DNA from: RUG806 sp963624415
Lineage (GTDB): Bacteria; Bacillota; Clostridia; Oscillospirales; Acutalibacteraceae
DNA: 23,221 nt
Reading direction: 5' to 3'
Assembly: GCA_963624415.1 (NCBI GenBank)
Contig: CAVFPQ010000021.1
Location: forward strand, 1 to 23,221
Shown here: in pieces, positions 14,261-23,151 of the stretch
How positions within the stretch are numbered: position 1 is the first letter of the stretch
Layout of the letters: each line of letters begins with the position of its first letter
Notes under the pieces: model-generated
What the model saw: only the letters and a program-made list of their open reading frames with translations
Database searches by the model: none
What the model was told of the DNA's origin: nothing
Program-made: the position numbers and the translations under genes

Positions 14261-16378
14261 ATGTCATCACTTGTAATCGTAGAGTCGCCCGCCAAGGCGA
14301 AAACAATAAAGAAATATTTAGGCCCCGGCTATGAAGTAAAGGCATCAATGGGTCACGTGAGAGATTTGTACTCATCAAAGCTCTCCGTTGACGTAAAGCA
14401 CGACTTCAAGCCCGACTATACTATAATAAAAGGAAAGGAAAAGCTTATCGCCGAATTAAAAGACCTTGCGTCAAAAAGCGATAATGTTATACTCGCAACC
14501 GACCCCGACCGCGAAGGAGAAGCCATATCATGGCACCTTGCGGCTATATTGGGACTTGATTTAAATCAGAAAATGCGTGTAAAGTTCAACGAAATCAATA
14601 AGCGAAGTGTCCTGGCGGGCATAGCGTCACCGTCAAAAATAGATGTTGATCTTGTTAACGCACAACAGGCAAGAAGAATACTTGACCGCCTTGTGGGTTA
14701 TCGCCTGTCTCCGTTTATATCGCAGAAAATACGCAGAGGACTTTCCGCCGGCCGTGTGCAGAGTGTCGCACTTCGTCTTATCGTTGACAGAGAAGATGAG
14801 ATAAAAAAGTTTGTCCCCGAAGAATACTGGACGGCAGACGCATTTCTTACCGCCCCGCCCTCAAAAAAGCAGTTTAAGGCATCCTTCGCAGGTGACGAAA
14901 ACGGCAAGATAAAGCTTCTTAATGCCGATGATGCCGAAAAGATAAGCCGCCGCCTTGACAATGCGGTTTACACTGTCGATTCCGTTAAAAAAGGCATACG
15001 CAAAAAACAGCCGTCGCCGCCGTTTATCACTTCAACATTACAGCAGGAGGCTTCCCGCCGTCTCGGCTTCCCGGCAAAGCGTACAATGAAAATCGCACAG
15101 GAGCTTTATGAAGGCGTTGACGTAGCCGATAAGGGCCCCGTAGGTCTTATCACATATATGCGTACCGACTCTTTGAGAATTTCCGAAGAAGCGAGAGCAG
15201 AGGGCAACAAGTTCATTACCGACAACTACGGCGAAAAGTATCTGCCCGAAAAACCGAGATATTTCAAAACACGTGAAGGCGCACAGGACGGACACGAGGC
15301 TATACGCCCCACAATTCCGTCACTCACCCCCGCCGAAGTAAAATCTTCGCTCACAAACGAGCAGTATAAGCTCTATAATCTTATCTGGAGCCGCTTTACC
15401 GCTTCCCTTATGGCAAACTGCATTCATGACACCGTCCGTGCCGAAATTCACGCGGGACAGGATGGCGACACCGAGCATTACTGCGTATTTAACGCATCGG
15501 GATATACCGTCCGTTTTGACGGCTATACAGTGCTTTACGACAATTCATCCGATGAAGACGAAGCCGAGAGCGCTCTGCCCGAAATGACTGCCGGCAAGGT
15601 GTTAAAGCTCAAGGAGCTCAAAACCGAACAACATTTTACACAGCCCCCGATGAGATACACTGAAGCGTCTCTTATCAAGATGCTCGAAGAAACCGGCGTC
15701 GGCAGACCCAGCACATACGCTTCCATATTGTCGATTATTCTTGACCGTGACTACTGTGTCAGAGAGTCCAAAAAGACCTTGGCACCGACTGAGCTCGGCA
15801 CGGTGATAACGGGACTGCTCAAAGATAAATTCCCCAAAATCGTAAATACCAAATTTACAGCCGCCATGGAGTCGGATCTCGATAAAATCGAAGCCGGCGG
15901 ATATGATTACATAAATATGCTCCATGAATTTTATGATGAATTTGAAGACACGCTCAAAAAGGCGAAGACCTCAATGGAGGGCATAAAAATCAGCCTCGAG
16001 GAGGATAAAACCGATGTCCCGTGCGAAAAGTGCGGTGCAATGATGGTTGTAAAGGTCGGCCGCTTCGGAAAATTCCTTGCCTGCCCCAATTATCCCGAAT
16101 GCAAATGCACAAAGCCCTATGTTGTTGAAACAAAGGGTATATGCCCCGTTTGCGGCGGCACTGTGATAAGCAAGAAATCCAAAAAGGGTCACACCTTCTT
16201 CGGCTGCTCGAATTATCCCGAATGCACATTCATGACATGGGACACTCCCACCGAAGAAAAATGCCCCAAGTGCGGCAAAACGCTGTTTAAGTCAAGAGGA
16301 AACATATATAAATGCCTTGACGAAAAATGCGGCTACGAAGAAAAAGGAAAAAAGAAAGCGAAAAAAGACGATGAATGA
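14261..16378 (+). CDS. topA: DNA topoisomerase I (type IA)
   Basis: Relaxes negative supercoils by passing one strand through a transient single-strand break. The TOPRIM domain begins at the N-terminus (VIVESPAKAKTI, Glu9) and has the metal-binding TDPDREGEAI (80-89; Asp81, Asp83, Glu86). The catalytic tyrosine is Tyr299 in TYMRTDSLRIS. At the C-terminus three four-cysteine zinc ribbons follow one another (from CEKCG, CPVCGG and CPKCGK), each typical of TopA tails, ending in a Lys-rich stretch. At 705 residues it is full length. AGGAGA lies upstream of the ATG. Its last 8 bases overlap trmFO, so it heads a tightly packed five-gene group; topA-trmFO adjacency is common in Firmicutes. Confidence 0.98.
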   Translation: MSSLVIVESPAKAKTIKKYLGPGYEVKASMGHVRDLYSSKLSVDVKHDFKPDYTIIKGKEKLIAELKDLASKSDNVILATDPDREGEAISWHLAAILGLDLNQKMRVKFNEINKRSVLAGIASPSKIDVDLVNAQQARRILDRLVGYRLSPFISQKIRRGLSAGRVQSVALRLIVDREDEIKKFVPEEYWTADAFLTAPPSKKQFKASFAGDENGKIKLLNADDAEKISRRLDNAVYTVDSVKKGIRKKQPSPPFITSTLQQEASRRLGFPAKRTMKIAQELYEGVDVADKGPVGLITYMRTDSLRISEEARAEGNKFITDNYGEKYLPEKPRYFKTREGAQDGHEAIRPTIPSLTPAEVKSSLTNEQYKLYNLIWSRFTASLMANCIHDTVRAEIHAGQDGDTEHYCVFNASGYTVRFDGYTVLYDNSSDEDEAESALPEMTAGKVLKLKELKTEQHFTQPPMRYTEASLIKMLEETGVGRPSTYASILSIILDRDYCVRESKKTLAPTELGTVITGLLKDKFPKIVNTKFTAAMESDLDKIEAGGYDYINMLHEFYDEFEDTLKKAKTSMEGIKISLEEDKTDVPCEKCGAMMVVKVGRFGKFLACPNYPECKCTKPYVVETKGICPVCGGTVISKKSKKGHTFFGCSNYPECTFMTWDTPTEEKCPKCGKTLFKSRGNIYKCLDEKCGYEEKGKKKAKKDDE

Positions 16379-17693
16379 TTTCGTTACCGTAATCGGCGGC
16401 GGTTTCGCAGGGACCGAAGCCGCAAAACAGCTTACAAAACGCGGAATAAAAGTCAGACTTTATGAGATGAAGCCCAAAAAGTTTTCGCCGGCGCACAAGA
16501 GCGAAAACCTGTGCGAGGTCGTCTGCTCCAATTCGTTCAAATCCTCTCTTTACGCCTCCGCATCGGGACTTCTCAAAAACGAGATGTCGCTTCTCGATTC
16601 AATCTGCGTAAAGTATGCCAAAGTAAACGCCGTTCCCGCAGGCGGTGCGCTTGCAGTTGATCGTGACGGATTTTCAAAGAGCATAACAGCCGACATTGAG
16701 GGCGATCCGCTTATAGAAGTCATACATGAGGAGCTGACCGAAATTCCGTCCGACGGCATTGTAATAATTGCCGCAGGGCCTTTGGCGAGTGAAGGCTTAT
16801 CCGAAAAAATCCGCACACTTACGGGCGGTGGGCTGTCGTTTTTCGATGCCGCCGCACCGATTGTCACTGCCGAGAGTATAGACATGGATAACGCATTTAC
16901 AGCATCCCGCTATGACAAGGGCGGCGAGGATGATTACATAAACTGCCCCATGAACAAAGCGGAATACGAAGAATTTTATAACGCTCTTATAACAGCCGAA
17001 AGCGTGGTTCTGCACGACTTCGAAAAGAAAAACGGCGTGTACGAAGGGTGTATGCCGATAGAAATTATGGCAAAACGGGGCGAGAACACAATCCGTTTCG
17101 GTCCCATGAAGCCGGTCGGACTTGTAAATCCCAAAACAGGTCACCGTCCGTGGGCTGTACTTCAGCTTCGAAAAGAGAATGCCGCCGGCACAATGTATAA
17201 TCTTGTCGGCTTTCAGACAAATCTTAAATTCCCGGAGCAAAAGCGTGTGTTCGGGCTTATCCCGGCACTTAAAAACGCGGAGTATGTCCGCTACGGCGTT
17301 ATGCACCGCAATTCGTTTATAAACGCCCCCACGGTGCTGACTTCTTCATTTAATATGAAAAGCAATCCGAACATATTTTTCGCGGGGCAGATAACGGGCG
17401 TTGAGGGTTATATGGAGTCCGCCGCCTCCGGTATCATTGCCGGCATAAACGCCGCAAGGCTCATAAAGGGCAAAAACGGATTTGTGCCGCCCGAAGACAC
17501 CATGCTCGGCGCGTTCTGCCGATATGTGTCCGACAGCACCGTAAAAGACTATCAGCCGATGGGTGCCGCAATAGGACTTCTGCCGCCGCTTGACACGAGA
17601 ATACGCGACAAGCGTGAACGATACGGCAAAATTGCCGACAGGGCACTTGAGTCATTAAAATCATATATAGAACAACAGCAAACGGAAGAATAA
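16371..17693 (+). CDS. trmFO: Methylenetetrahydrofolate-tRNA-(uracil-5-)-methyltransferase TrmFO
   Basis: Makes ribothymidine at position 54 of the tRNA T-loop using methylene-tetrahydrofolate and FAD. The N-terminal dinucleotide-binding motif is VIGGGFAGTEAA (7-18). CSNSF (52-56) holds the Cys that corresponds to the catalytic Cys53 region of the Bacillus enzyme, and Cys227 in YEGCMPIE corresponds to its second cysteine. The C-terminal FAD segment FFAGQITGVEGYMESAASG is intact. Length is 440 residues, normal for the family. The ATG at 16371 lies inside the end of topA (8-bp overlap); a longer in-frame start at 16317 would add a Lys-rich tail that is just topA in another frame, so I rejected it. 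Translation is probably coupled to topA. Confidence 0.97.
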   Translation: MNDFVTVIGGGFAGTEAAKQLTKRGIKVRLYEMKPKKFSPAHKSENLCEVVCSNSFKSSLYASASGLLKNEMSLLDSICVKYAKVNAVPAGGALAVDRDGFSKSITADIEGDPLIEVIHEELTEIPSDGIVIIAAGPLASEGLSEKIRTLTGGGLSFFDAAAPIVTAESIDMDNAFTASRYDKGGEDDYINCPMNKAEYEEFYNALITAESVVLHDFEKKNGVYEGCMPIEIMAKRGENTIRFGPMKPVGLVNPKTGHRPWAVLQLRKENAAGTMYNLVGFQTNLKFPEQKRVFGLIPALKNAEYVRYGVMHRNSFINAPTVLTSSFNMKSNPNIFFAGQITGVEGYMESAASGIIAGINAARLIKGKNGFVPPEDTMLGAFCRYVSDSTVKDYQPMGAAIGLLPPLDTRIRDKRERYGKIADRALESLKSYIEQQQTEE

Positions 17694-17697
17694 CAAA

Positions 17698-18375
17698 ATG
17701 AACACAGAGTCTCTTGAAAAAAAGATAGGTTACAGATTTAAGAATAAGGATTTGTTGAAGCTCGCACTCACGCACTCATCCTATAACGGTGAAAAAAGCC
17801 ATCTGCACAACTATGAACGGCTTGAGTTTCTGGGTGATTCCATTCTGGGCTTTACGGCGGCGGAGTATTTTTATAAGACGCTGTCCGATCGTCCCGAAGG
17901 GGAACTTACAAAAATCCGCGCGAATGCCGTGTGCGAAAAAAGCCTCGCAAAGTTCGCACGCTCCATTGATCTCGGCAGTTATCTGTATATAAGCCGAGGC
18001 GAAGAACAGCAGGGCGGCAGACAGAGGCCATCCATTATTGCCGATGTCGTAGAAGCGATTATAGCCGCCGTGTATCTTGACGGAGGAATAGAAGCGGCAA
18101 AAAAGGTTGCCCTTATTCCCGTAAAACAGGCGGACACGGATATAATAGCCGTCACCGACTACAAAACGCTTTTGCAGGAGGTCATACAGAAAAACCCCGA
18201 TGAGCATCTGCGTTATGAGCTGGCGGCGGAGAGCGGACCGCCCCATATGAAGGAGTTCACCGTTGAAGTGTACTTGAACTCCAACTGTATCGGCACGGGT
18301 GTAGGCCCGAGCAAGAAAAAAGCCGAAATGGCGGCGGCGAAGGAAGCGTTAAAGCTTATGGGGATAGAGCATTGA
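17698..18375 (+). CDS. rnc: Ribonuclease III
   Basis: Cuts double-stranded RNA in rRNA maturation and mRNA turnover. The nuclease signature YERLEFLGDSILG (39-51) carries Glu40, Glu43 and Asp47. The second metal site is Asp116 and Glu119 in ADVVEAIIAAVYLDGG. The double-stranded RNA-binding domain spans about 155-223 (from DYKTLLQEVIQ to the GPSKKKAEMAAAKEAL helix). At 225 residues it is full length. It lies 4 bp after trmFO with GGAAG upstream of the ATG. Its TGA stop overlaps the TTG start of the next gene. Confidence 0.97.
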   Translation: MNTESLEKKIGYRFKNKDLLKLALTHSSYNGEKSHLHNYERLEFLGDSILGFTAAEYFYKTLSDRPEGELTKIRANAVCEKSLAKFARSIDLGSYLYISRGEEQQGGRQRPSIIADVVEAIIAAVYLDGGIEAAKKVALIPVKQADTDIIAVTDYKTLLQEVIQKNPDEHLRYELAAESGPPHMKEFTVEVYLNSNCIGTGVGPSKKKAEMAAAKEALKLMGIEH

Positions 18376-19370
18376 AGCACATAAACGTAGCTCTGTTTGT
18401 GCCGCATCTGGGCTGTCCGCACAACTGCATTTTCTGCGATCAGCGGGCAATTTCGGGCACACGCAGTCCCATTACAAAAGAGGAGATAGAAAGAGCGTGC
18501 CGCACGGCATCCAAAACCCCTCACGACATAAAAAACAGCGAGGTTGCGTTTTTCGGCGGTTCGTTTACAGCTGTCGACATCGAAACACAGAAAATGTGCC
18601 TTGATGCCGCCGCTCCGTTTATCGGTACGCAGTTTTGCGGTATACGCATTTCGACACGCCCCGACTGCATAGACGAAAAAGAGCTTGAATTTCTCAAAAA
18701 TCACGGTGTCACTTCAATTGAGCTCGGTGCGCAGAGTATGTTCGATGACGTTCTGACGCTTAACGAGCGTGGACACACTGCCGAAAAAACGGTTAATGCA
18801 TGCCGGCTTATAAAAGAACACGGCTTTTCTTTGGGGCTTCAGATGATGACGGGGCTTTACGGCTCAGATGACGAAAAGGATATTATAACGGCAAAAAAAT
18901 TTACAGAGCTTAAGCCCGACACGGTTCGCATTTATCCGACCGTTGTTCTTAAAAATACAAGGCTCTGCACTTTGTATGAACAGAAAAAATACACTCCGCC
19001 GACACTTGAAAGCAGTGCCGAGCTGTGCGCAAAGCTGCTCTGTATTTTCAGAGATGCCGGCATAAAGGTAATCCGCCTTGGGCTTCACTCCGGCGGCAAT
19101 GTGGATGACGGCTATGTTGCGGGTGTATATCATCCGGCGTTCGGAGAAATATGCGAGAGTATTATTTTCCGTGAAAAAGCCGAAAAAGAATTAAAAGACA
19201 GGCCGGCGGGCTTCTATACCGTGCTTGTCAACACAAAAGACATATCGAAAATGACAGGGCAGGCAAAGGCGAATATACGCTATTTTGCCGCCAAAGGATA
19301 TATTCTGACAGTAAAGGCAAGTGACGACATACAAAGAAACAGTGTGTCTGTCACAGCCGAAAGGAAATGA
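18372..19370 (+). CDS. Elp3-like radical SAM protein without the acetyltransferase domain
   Basis: A 332-residue radical S-adenosylmethionine enzyme. The cluster motif CPHNCIFC (Cys15, Cys19, Cys22) sits in the Elp3/coproporphyrinogen-oxidase-like context (VPHLGCPHNCIFCDQ). Further family landmarks are AFFGGSFTA (SAM-binding glycine motif), ISTRPD and SIELGAQSM. Full Elp3 proteins have a C-terminal GNAT acetyltransferase domain; it is absent here, so a direct claim of wobble-uridine modification is not safe. The start is TTG at 18372, overlapping the rnc stop as TTGA, with GGGGAT upstream. Genes of this type commonly sit between rnc and smc in Clostridia, and the substrate remains unknown to me. 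Confidence 0.88.
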   Translation: MKHINVALFVPHLGCPHNCIFCDQRAISGTRSPITKEEIERACRTASKTPHDIKNSEVAFFGGSFTAVDIETQKMCLDAAAPFIGTQFCGIRISTRPDCIDEKELEFLKNHGVTSIELGAQSMFDDVLTLNERGHTAEKTVNACRLIKEHGFSLGLQMMTGLYGSDDEKDIITAKKFTELKPDTVRIYPTVVLKNTRLCTLYEQKKYTPPTLESSAELCAKLLCIFRDAGIKVIRLGLHSGGNVDDGYVAGVYHPAFGEICESIIFREKAEKELKDRPAGFYTVLVNTKDISKMTGQAKANIRYFAAKGYILTVKASDDIQRNSVSVTAERK

Positions 19371-19374
19371 ACAC

Positions 19375-22300
19375 ATGTATTTAAAAGCATTGGAAATGCA
19401 GGGCTTCAAGTCGTTCCCCGATAAAACCGTGCTGACATTCGGAAACGGTGTCACGGCTGTTGTCGGTCCTAACGGCTCGGGCAAGAGCAATATTTCCGAC
19501 GCCGTAAGATGGGTGCTCGGCGAGCAGTCGACAAAGAGCCTTCGAGGTTCAAAAATGGAGGATGTCATATTCTCCGGCACAGGTGAACGCCGTCCGCAGG
19601 GCTTTGCGGAGGTTACGCTTCGTCTTGACAACACCGACGGTTCACTCAATTCCCCCGAACCCGAGGTCGCCGTCACAAGACGCTATTACCGTTCGGGCGA
19701 CAGCTCATATATCATAAACGGAAAAACAGTCCGTCTTAAAGACGTTAACGAGCTTTTTATGGACACCGGTCTCGGTCGTGACGGTTATTCAATGGTCGGT
19801 CAGGGCAAGATTGAAGAAATGGTGTCAAATAAGAGCGAAAACAGGCGTGATATGTTTGAGGAGGCGGCGGGTATTTCGCACTACCGTTATCGCCGTGCCG
19901 ATGCCATAAAACGCCTTGAACAGACAGAGGAAAATCTTGTTCGGCTTCGTGACATTGTGACGGAGCTTGAGGGGCGTATAGGGCCGCTCGAACGCCAGTC
20001 AAAAAAGGCACAGCAGTTTCTTGTATATGCCGCCGAGCGAAAGGACATAGAAATAGGTCTGTGGCTGGAGCTTATGAAAAAGGGTGCGGAGCAGATAAGA
20101 GAGCTTCGCGGAAAGCTTGGTGTCGCACAGAGTCAATATGACACGGCGGGGCAGGAGATAGAAAAATATTCGGCACAGATAGAAAGTGCCGCCGAAACTA
20201 CAAGAAGCATAAATATCCGCACAGAGGAGCTTCGAAACGAGAATACACGCCTCGAAGAACAGGCTTCCGCTCTTGAATCGCAGGCGGCGGTTTTTGAAAA
20301 CAGCATTGTTCACAACAACGAAACAGCCGAGCGTATAAAGCGTGACATGAATATGCAGACTAACGCCGGAGAGGAGCTTGACAAAGAGGATGCCGAGTGC
20401 GACCGCAGAATAAAAGAGCTTGAAGGCACAATAACCGAGGCACAGCAGAAGATAAACGCTCTTGCCGAACGCCTTACGGGACTTGACAGCCAAAACAGCG
20501 AGTATTCCGATGAATATAACGCCGTAAATTCCGTTATTTCCGCTCTGACATTAAAAATAACTCAGCTTGATATAATGATAAGCTCATCGACCTCCTCCGC
20601 GGGGGAGCTTGCCGAAAGAAGCGAAACCGTTAAAAAGCAGATAGCCGAAAAGCAGACCGAAATCGAAAGTCTGAAAGCCGAAAAAGAGAAGGCGCAGAAG
20701 ATTTTCGAAGAAGCCGAAGAGGAGTTAAACGCCAAAAACAATATGGCGGCGGGCGTTAATCTTCGTCTTAAAAAGGCGGAAGCGAGAACCGAGGAACGCA
20801 AAAACGAGTACGAAAACGAAAAGCTTAACTTAATGCGAATAAACTCCCGTCTTAAATTCCTGCAGGATACCGAAAAGAGCATGGACGGTTATCAGGGCAG
20901 TGTTAAAGCTGTCATGCGAGAAAAAGAGAGGGGAACGCTCACAGGCATCAGGGGCACCGTATTTCAGCTTATAAGCGTTGAAGAGCAGTACCGCACGGCG
21001 ATTGAAACCGCCCTCGGAAATGCCATTCAGGATATAGTGACCGACACCGAAAACGACGCAAAGCGAGCTATAAATCACTTGAAGCAGACAGGCGGCGGAC
21101 GTGCCACATTCATGCCGATTTCGTCCGTAAGGGGCAGAGTTCTCGAAGAAAAGGGGCTCGATGACTGCTACGGCTTTGTCGCAGTCGCACACGAGCTTGT
21201 AAGCTGTGACAGTGATTATACCGAGATTATCCGTTCGCTTCTCGGCAGAATAGCCGTATGTGAGGATCTCGATACCGCAATTTCGATTGCGAAAAAATAT
21301 ACATACAAATTCAAGATAGTAACTCTCGACGGACAGGTCATAAACGCCGGCGGTTCAATGACGGGCGGCTCGAAGATAAACAGCTCGGGCTTCCTCGCCA
21401 GAAAAACCGAGAGCGAAAAGCTTGTTTCCGATGCAAAAAAGAGTGAAGAAAAGATTGAACAGCTTCGTGTTATGCTGAAGGAAGCATCCGAAAGCTTCGC
21501 AAAAGAAAAAGCGGATGCCGACGGACTTTCGGGTGACATTATGCGTGCTTCCGAAAAACGTTCGGCGGCGTATTCAAATCTTAATCTTTGCACAGGGCGT
21601 CTCAGTGATGCCGAAAATGCCCTTCGCACACTTAAAACGGAATCGGAACAGTCGGCGGAAAAGACGGCTTACTATAATGAAAACGTAAGCATTGCCGAAA
21701 AGGAGCGTGCCGCACTTCTTAACGAAAAGCGGAAAAACGAAGAAAAGGCGGACGAGCTTTCGGGCGGACGTGATTCTTTAAGCACCGTTCGTGAACAGAT
21801 AAATTCCGAAATGAGTGAATATAACCTCAGTGTTGTGTCCGCCATAAAGGATGTTCAGGCACAGAAAGACAAAAAGGAGTCTGTAAAGATTCGCCGTGAG
21901 TCACTTCAATACCGCCGTGAGGCGCTTCAAAACGAGCTTGATGAAATCGAGTCTAAAAACGCCGAGCTCAAAGACAGTGCCGACCGCACACACGGCAGTG
22001 CCGCATTGTTAAGACAGAGCGTTAAGAAAAATTCGGACGAAATGCAGTCTCTCTTCAAAAAGCGTGATGAGTGCGAAAAATCGACCTCGGATGCCCGAAT
22101 TGCCGAAAAAGAAAAAAATGACGAGCGTGAAAAGCTGAGCGGAGAAATTGTCCGTCTTGACGAACGCCGCCGCTTCCTCGAAAAAGAGCAGGAGGACACC
22201 GAGAAAAAGCTGTATGACGAGTACGCACTGACACGAAAAGAAGCCGCCGAACAGGCAAAGCCGATTGGAAGCATCAAAGAGGCGCAGAAGCGTCTTAGCG

Positions 22301-22947
22301 AGCTTAAGAGCCTTATAAAGGGGCTCGGCAGTGTCAACGTTGCGGCGATTGAGGAGTATAAAGAGGTCTCTTCAAGATACGAATTTCTGTCGGGGCAGGT
22401 AAACGATGTCGAAACGTCCAAAAAAGAGCTGCTCAAGATGATTGACGAGCTTACAAGTCAGATGGCGGAGCGTTTCAAGGAGCGTTTTAATGCCATAAAC
22501 GAATATTTCAAAGAGACATATGTTTCTCTTTTCGGCGGCGGCACGGCAGAGCTTGTTCTTGAAGACGAAAACGACGTGCTGAACTGTGCGATTGACATAA
22601 AGGCACAGCCTCCGGGCAAAAACGTAAAAAGTCTGTCGCTTCTGTCGGGCGGTGAAAAGGGACTTACGGCAATAGCACTGCTGTTTGCGATACTTAAAGT
22701 CCGTCCCGCACCGTTCTGTATTTTCGATGAAGTCGAAGCGGCACTTGACGATGTCAACGTTTTGCGGTATGCTCAGTATGTGCGTTCAATGACCGACCAT
22801 ACGCAGTTTATCCTCATAACACACCGTCGAGGCACAATGGAAGAAGCGGATGTCCTCTATGGCGTTACCATGCAGGAGCGAGGTGTGTCAAAGCTTCTCG
22901 AACTCAAAACAGCGGAAATGGTTGCGGAGCTTAAGTTGGATGAGTAA
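19375..22947 (+). CDS. smc: Chromosome segregation protein SMC
   Basis: ATPase core of the bacterial condensin, which with ScpA and ScpB extrudes DNA loops and organises the chromosome. The 1190-residue protein has Walker A GPNGSGKSN (31-39), long coiled coils rich in Glu/Lys (about 165-500 and 680-1020), a hinge domain (about 503-676, including the Gly-rich GGSMTGGSK), the ABC signature LSLLSGGEKG (about 1087-1096) and Walker B FCIFDEVEAALDD with Asp1118-Glu1119. All catalytic motifs are intact. The ATG at 19375 has AAGGAA upstream and begins the family sequence YLKALEMQGFKSF. An in-frame ORF start at 19321 lies inside the radical SAM gene and was rejected. It follows that gene by 4 bp. ftsY often comes next in Firmicutes, but the window ends in repeats first. 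Confidence 0.98.
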   Translation: MYLKALEMQGFKSFPDKTVLTFGNGVTAVVGPNGSGKSNISDAVRWVLGEQSTKSLRGSKMEDVIFSGTGERRPQGFAEVTLRLDNTDGSLNSPEPEVAVTRRYYRSGDSSYIINGKTVRLKDVNELFMDTGLGRDGYSMVGQGKIEEMVSNKSENRRDMFEEAAGISHYRYRRADAIKRLEQTEENLVRLRDIVTELEGRIGPLERQSKKAQQFLVYAAERKDIEIGLWLELMKKGAEQIRELRGKLGVAQSQYDTAGQEIEKYSAQIESAAETTRSINIRTEELRNENTRLEEQASALESQAAVFENSIVHNNETAERIKRDMNMQTNAGEELDKEDAECDRRIKELEGTITEAQQKINALAERLTGLDSQNSEYSDEYNAVNSVISALTLKITQLDIMISSSTSSAGELAERSETVKKQIAEKQTEIESLKAEKEKAQKIFEEAEEELNAKNNMAAGVNLRLKKAEARTEERKNEYENEKLNLMRINSRLKFLQDTEKSMDGYQGSVKAVMREKERGTLTGIRGTVFQLISVEEQYRTAIETALGNAIQDIVTDTENDAKRAINHLKQTGGGRATFMPISSVRGRVLEEKGLDDCYGFVAVAHELVSCDSDYTEIIRSLLGRIAVCEDLDTAISIAKKYTYKFKIVTLDGQVINAGGSMTGGSKINSSGFLARKTESEKLVSDAKKSEEKIEQLRVMLKEASESFAKEKADADGLSGDIMRASEKRSAAYSNLNLCTGRLSDAENALRTLKTESEQSAEKTAYYNENVSIAEKERAALLNEKRKNEEKADELSGGRDSLSTVREQINSEMSEYNLSVVSAIKDVQAQKDKKESVKIRRESLQYRREALQNELDEIESKNAELKDSADRTHGSAALLRQSVKKNSDEMQSLFKKRDECEKSTSDARIAEKEKNDEREKLSGEIVRLDERRRFLEKEQEDTEKKLYDEYALTRKEAAEQAKPIGSIKEAQKRLSELKSLIKGLGSVNVAAIEEYKEVSSRYEFLSGQVNDVETSKKELLKMIDELTSQMAERFKERFNAINEYFKETYVSLFGGGTAELVLEDENDVLNCAIDIKAQPPGKNVKSLSLLSGGEKGLTAIALLFAILKVRPAPFCIFDEVEAALDDVNVLRYAQYVRSMTDHTQFILITHRRGTMEEADVLYGVTMQERGVSKLLELKTAEMVAELKLDE

Positions 22948-22965
22948 CAAGTGGGCAGTGGTCGA

Positions 22966-23041
22966 AACAATGCAGAATGTATAATGCATAATGCATAATG
23001 TCGGAAGGCACAGTGTGCCTTGGATTATAAAGCTTCGCAAA
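22966..23041 (+). repeat. TGCATAA heptamer array plus stem-loop core element, copy 6
   Basis: Units TGCAGAA, TGTATAA, TGCATAA, TGCATAA (22971-22998), then TCGG, the perfect hairpin AAGGCAC-AGT-GTGCCTT (23005-23021) and GGATTATAAAGCTTCGC. It is repeated 186 bp downstream almost exactly (copy 8). Confidence 0.85.
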
Positions 23042-23080
23042 CAGTAAATTCATTGAGTTTAATTAAAGCCGGAAATATGC

Positions 23081-23148
23081 GTAGCTTATATAAATCAAGT
23101 CCGCAGGATTTCCGAAATTGTTAATTAAACAATATAATTGCTAATTGT
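23081..23148 (-). repeat. Stem-loop core element, copy 7, inverted between copies 6 and 8
   Basis: On the plus strand: GTAGCTTATATAAATC, the stem region AAGTCCGCAGGATTTCC and GAAATTG, followed by AT-rich TTAATT/AATTGCT units to about 23148. The orientation is opposite to its two neighbours, and the stem has a mismatch (GGATTT for GGACTT). The spacer 23042-23080 holds nothing I recognise. Confidence 0.65.
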
Positions 23149-23151
23149 ACA

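Noticed and set aside
19321..19374. An 18-residue N-terminal extension of SMC from an in-frame start at 19321
   Set aside because: It lies inside the radical SAM gene and lacks family sequence. The ATG at 19375 has a proper ribosome binding site.
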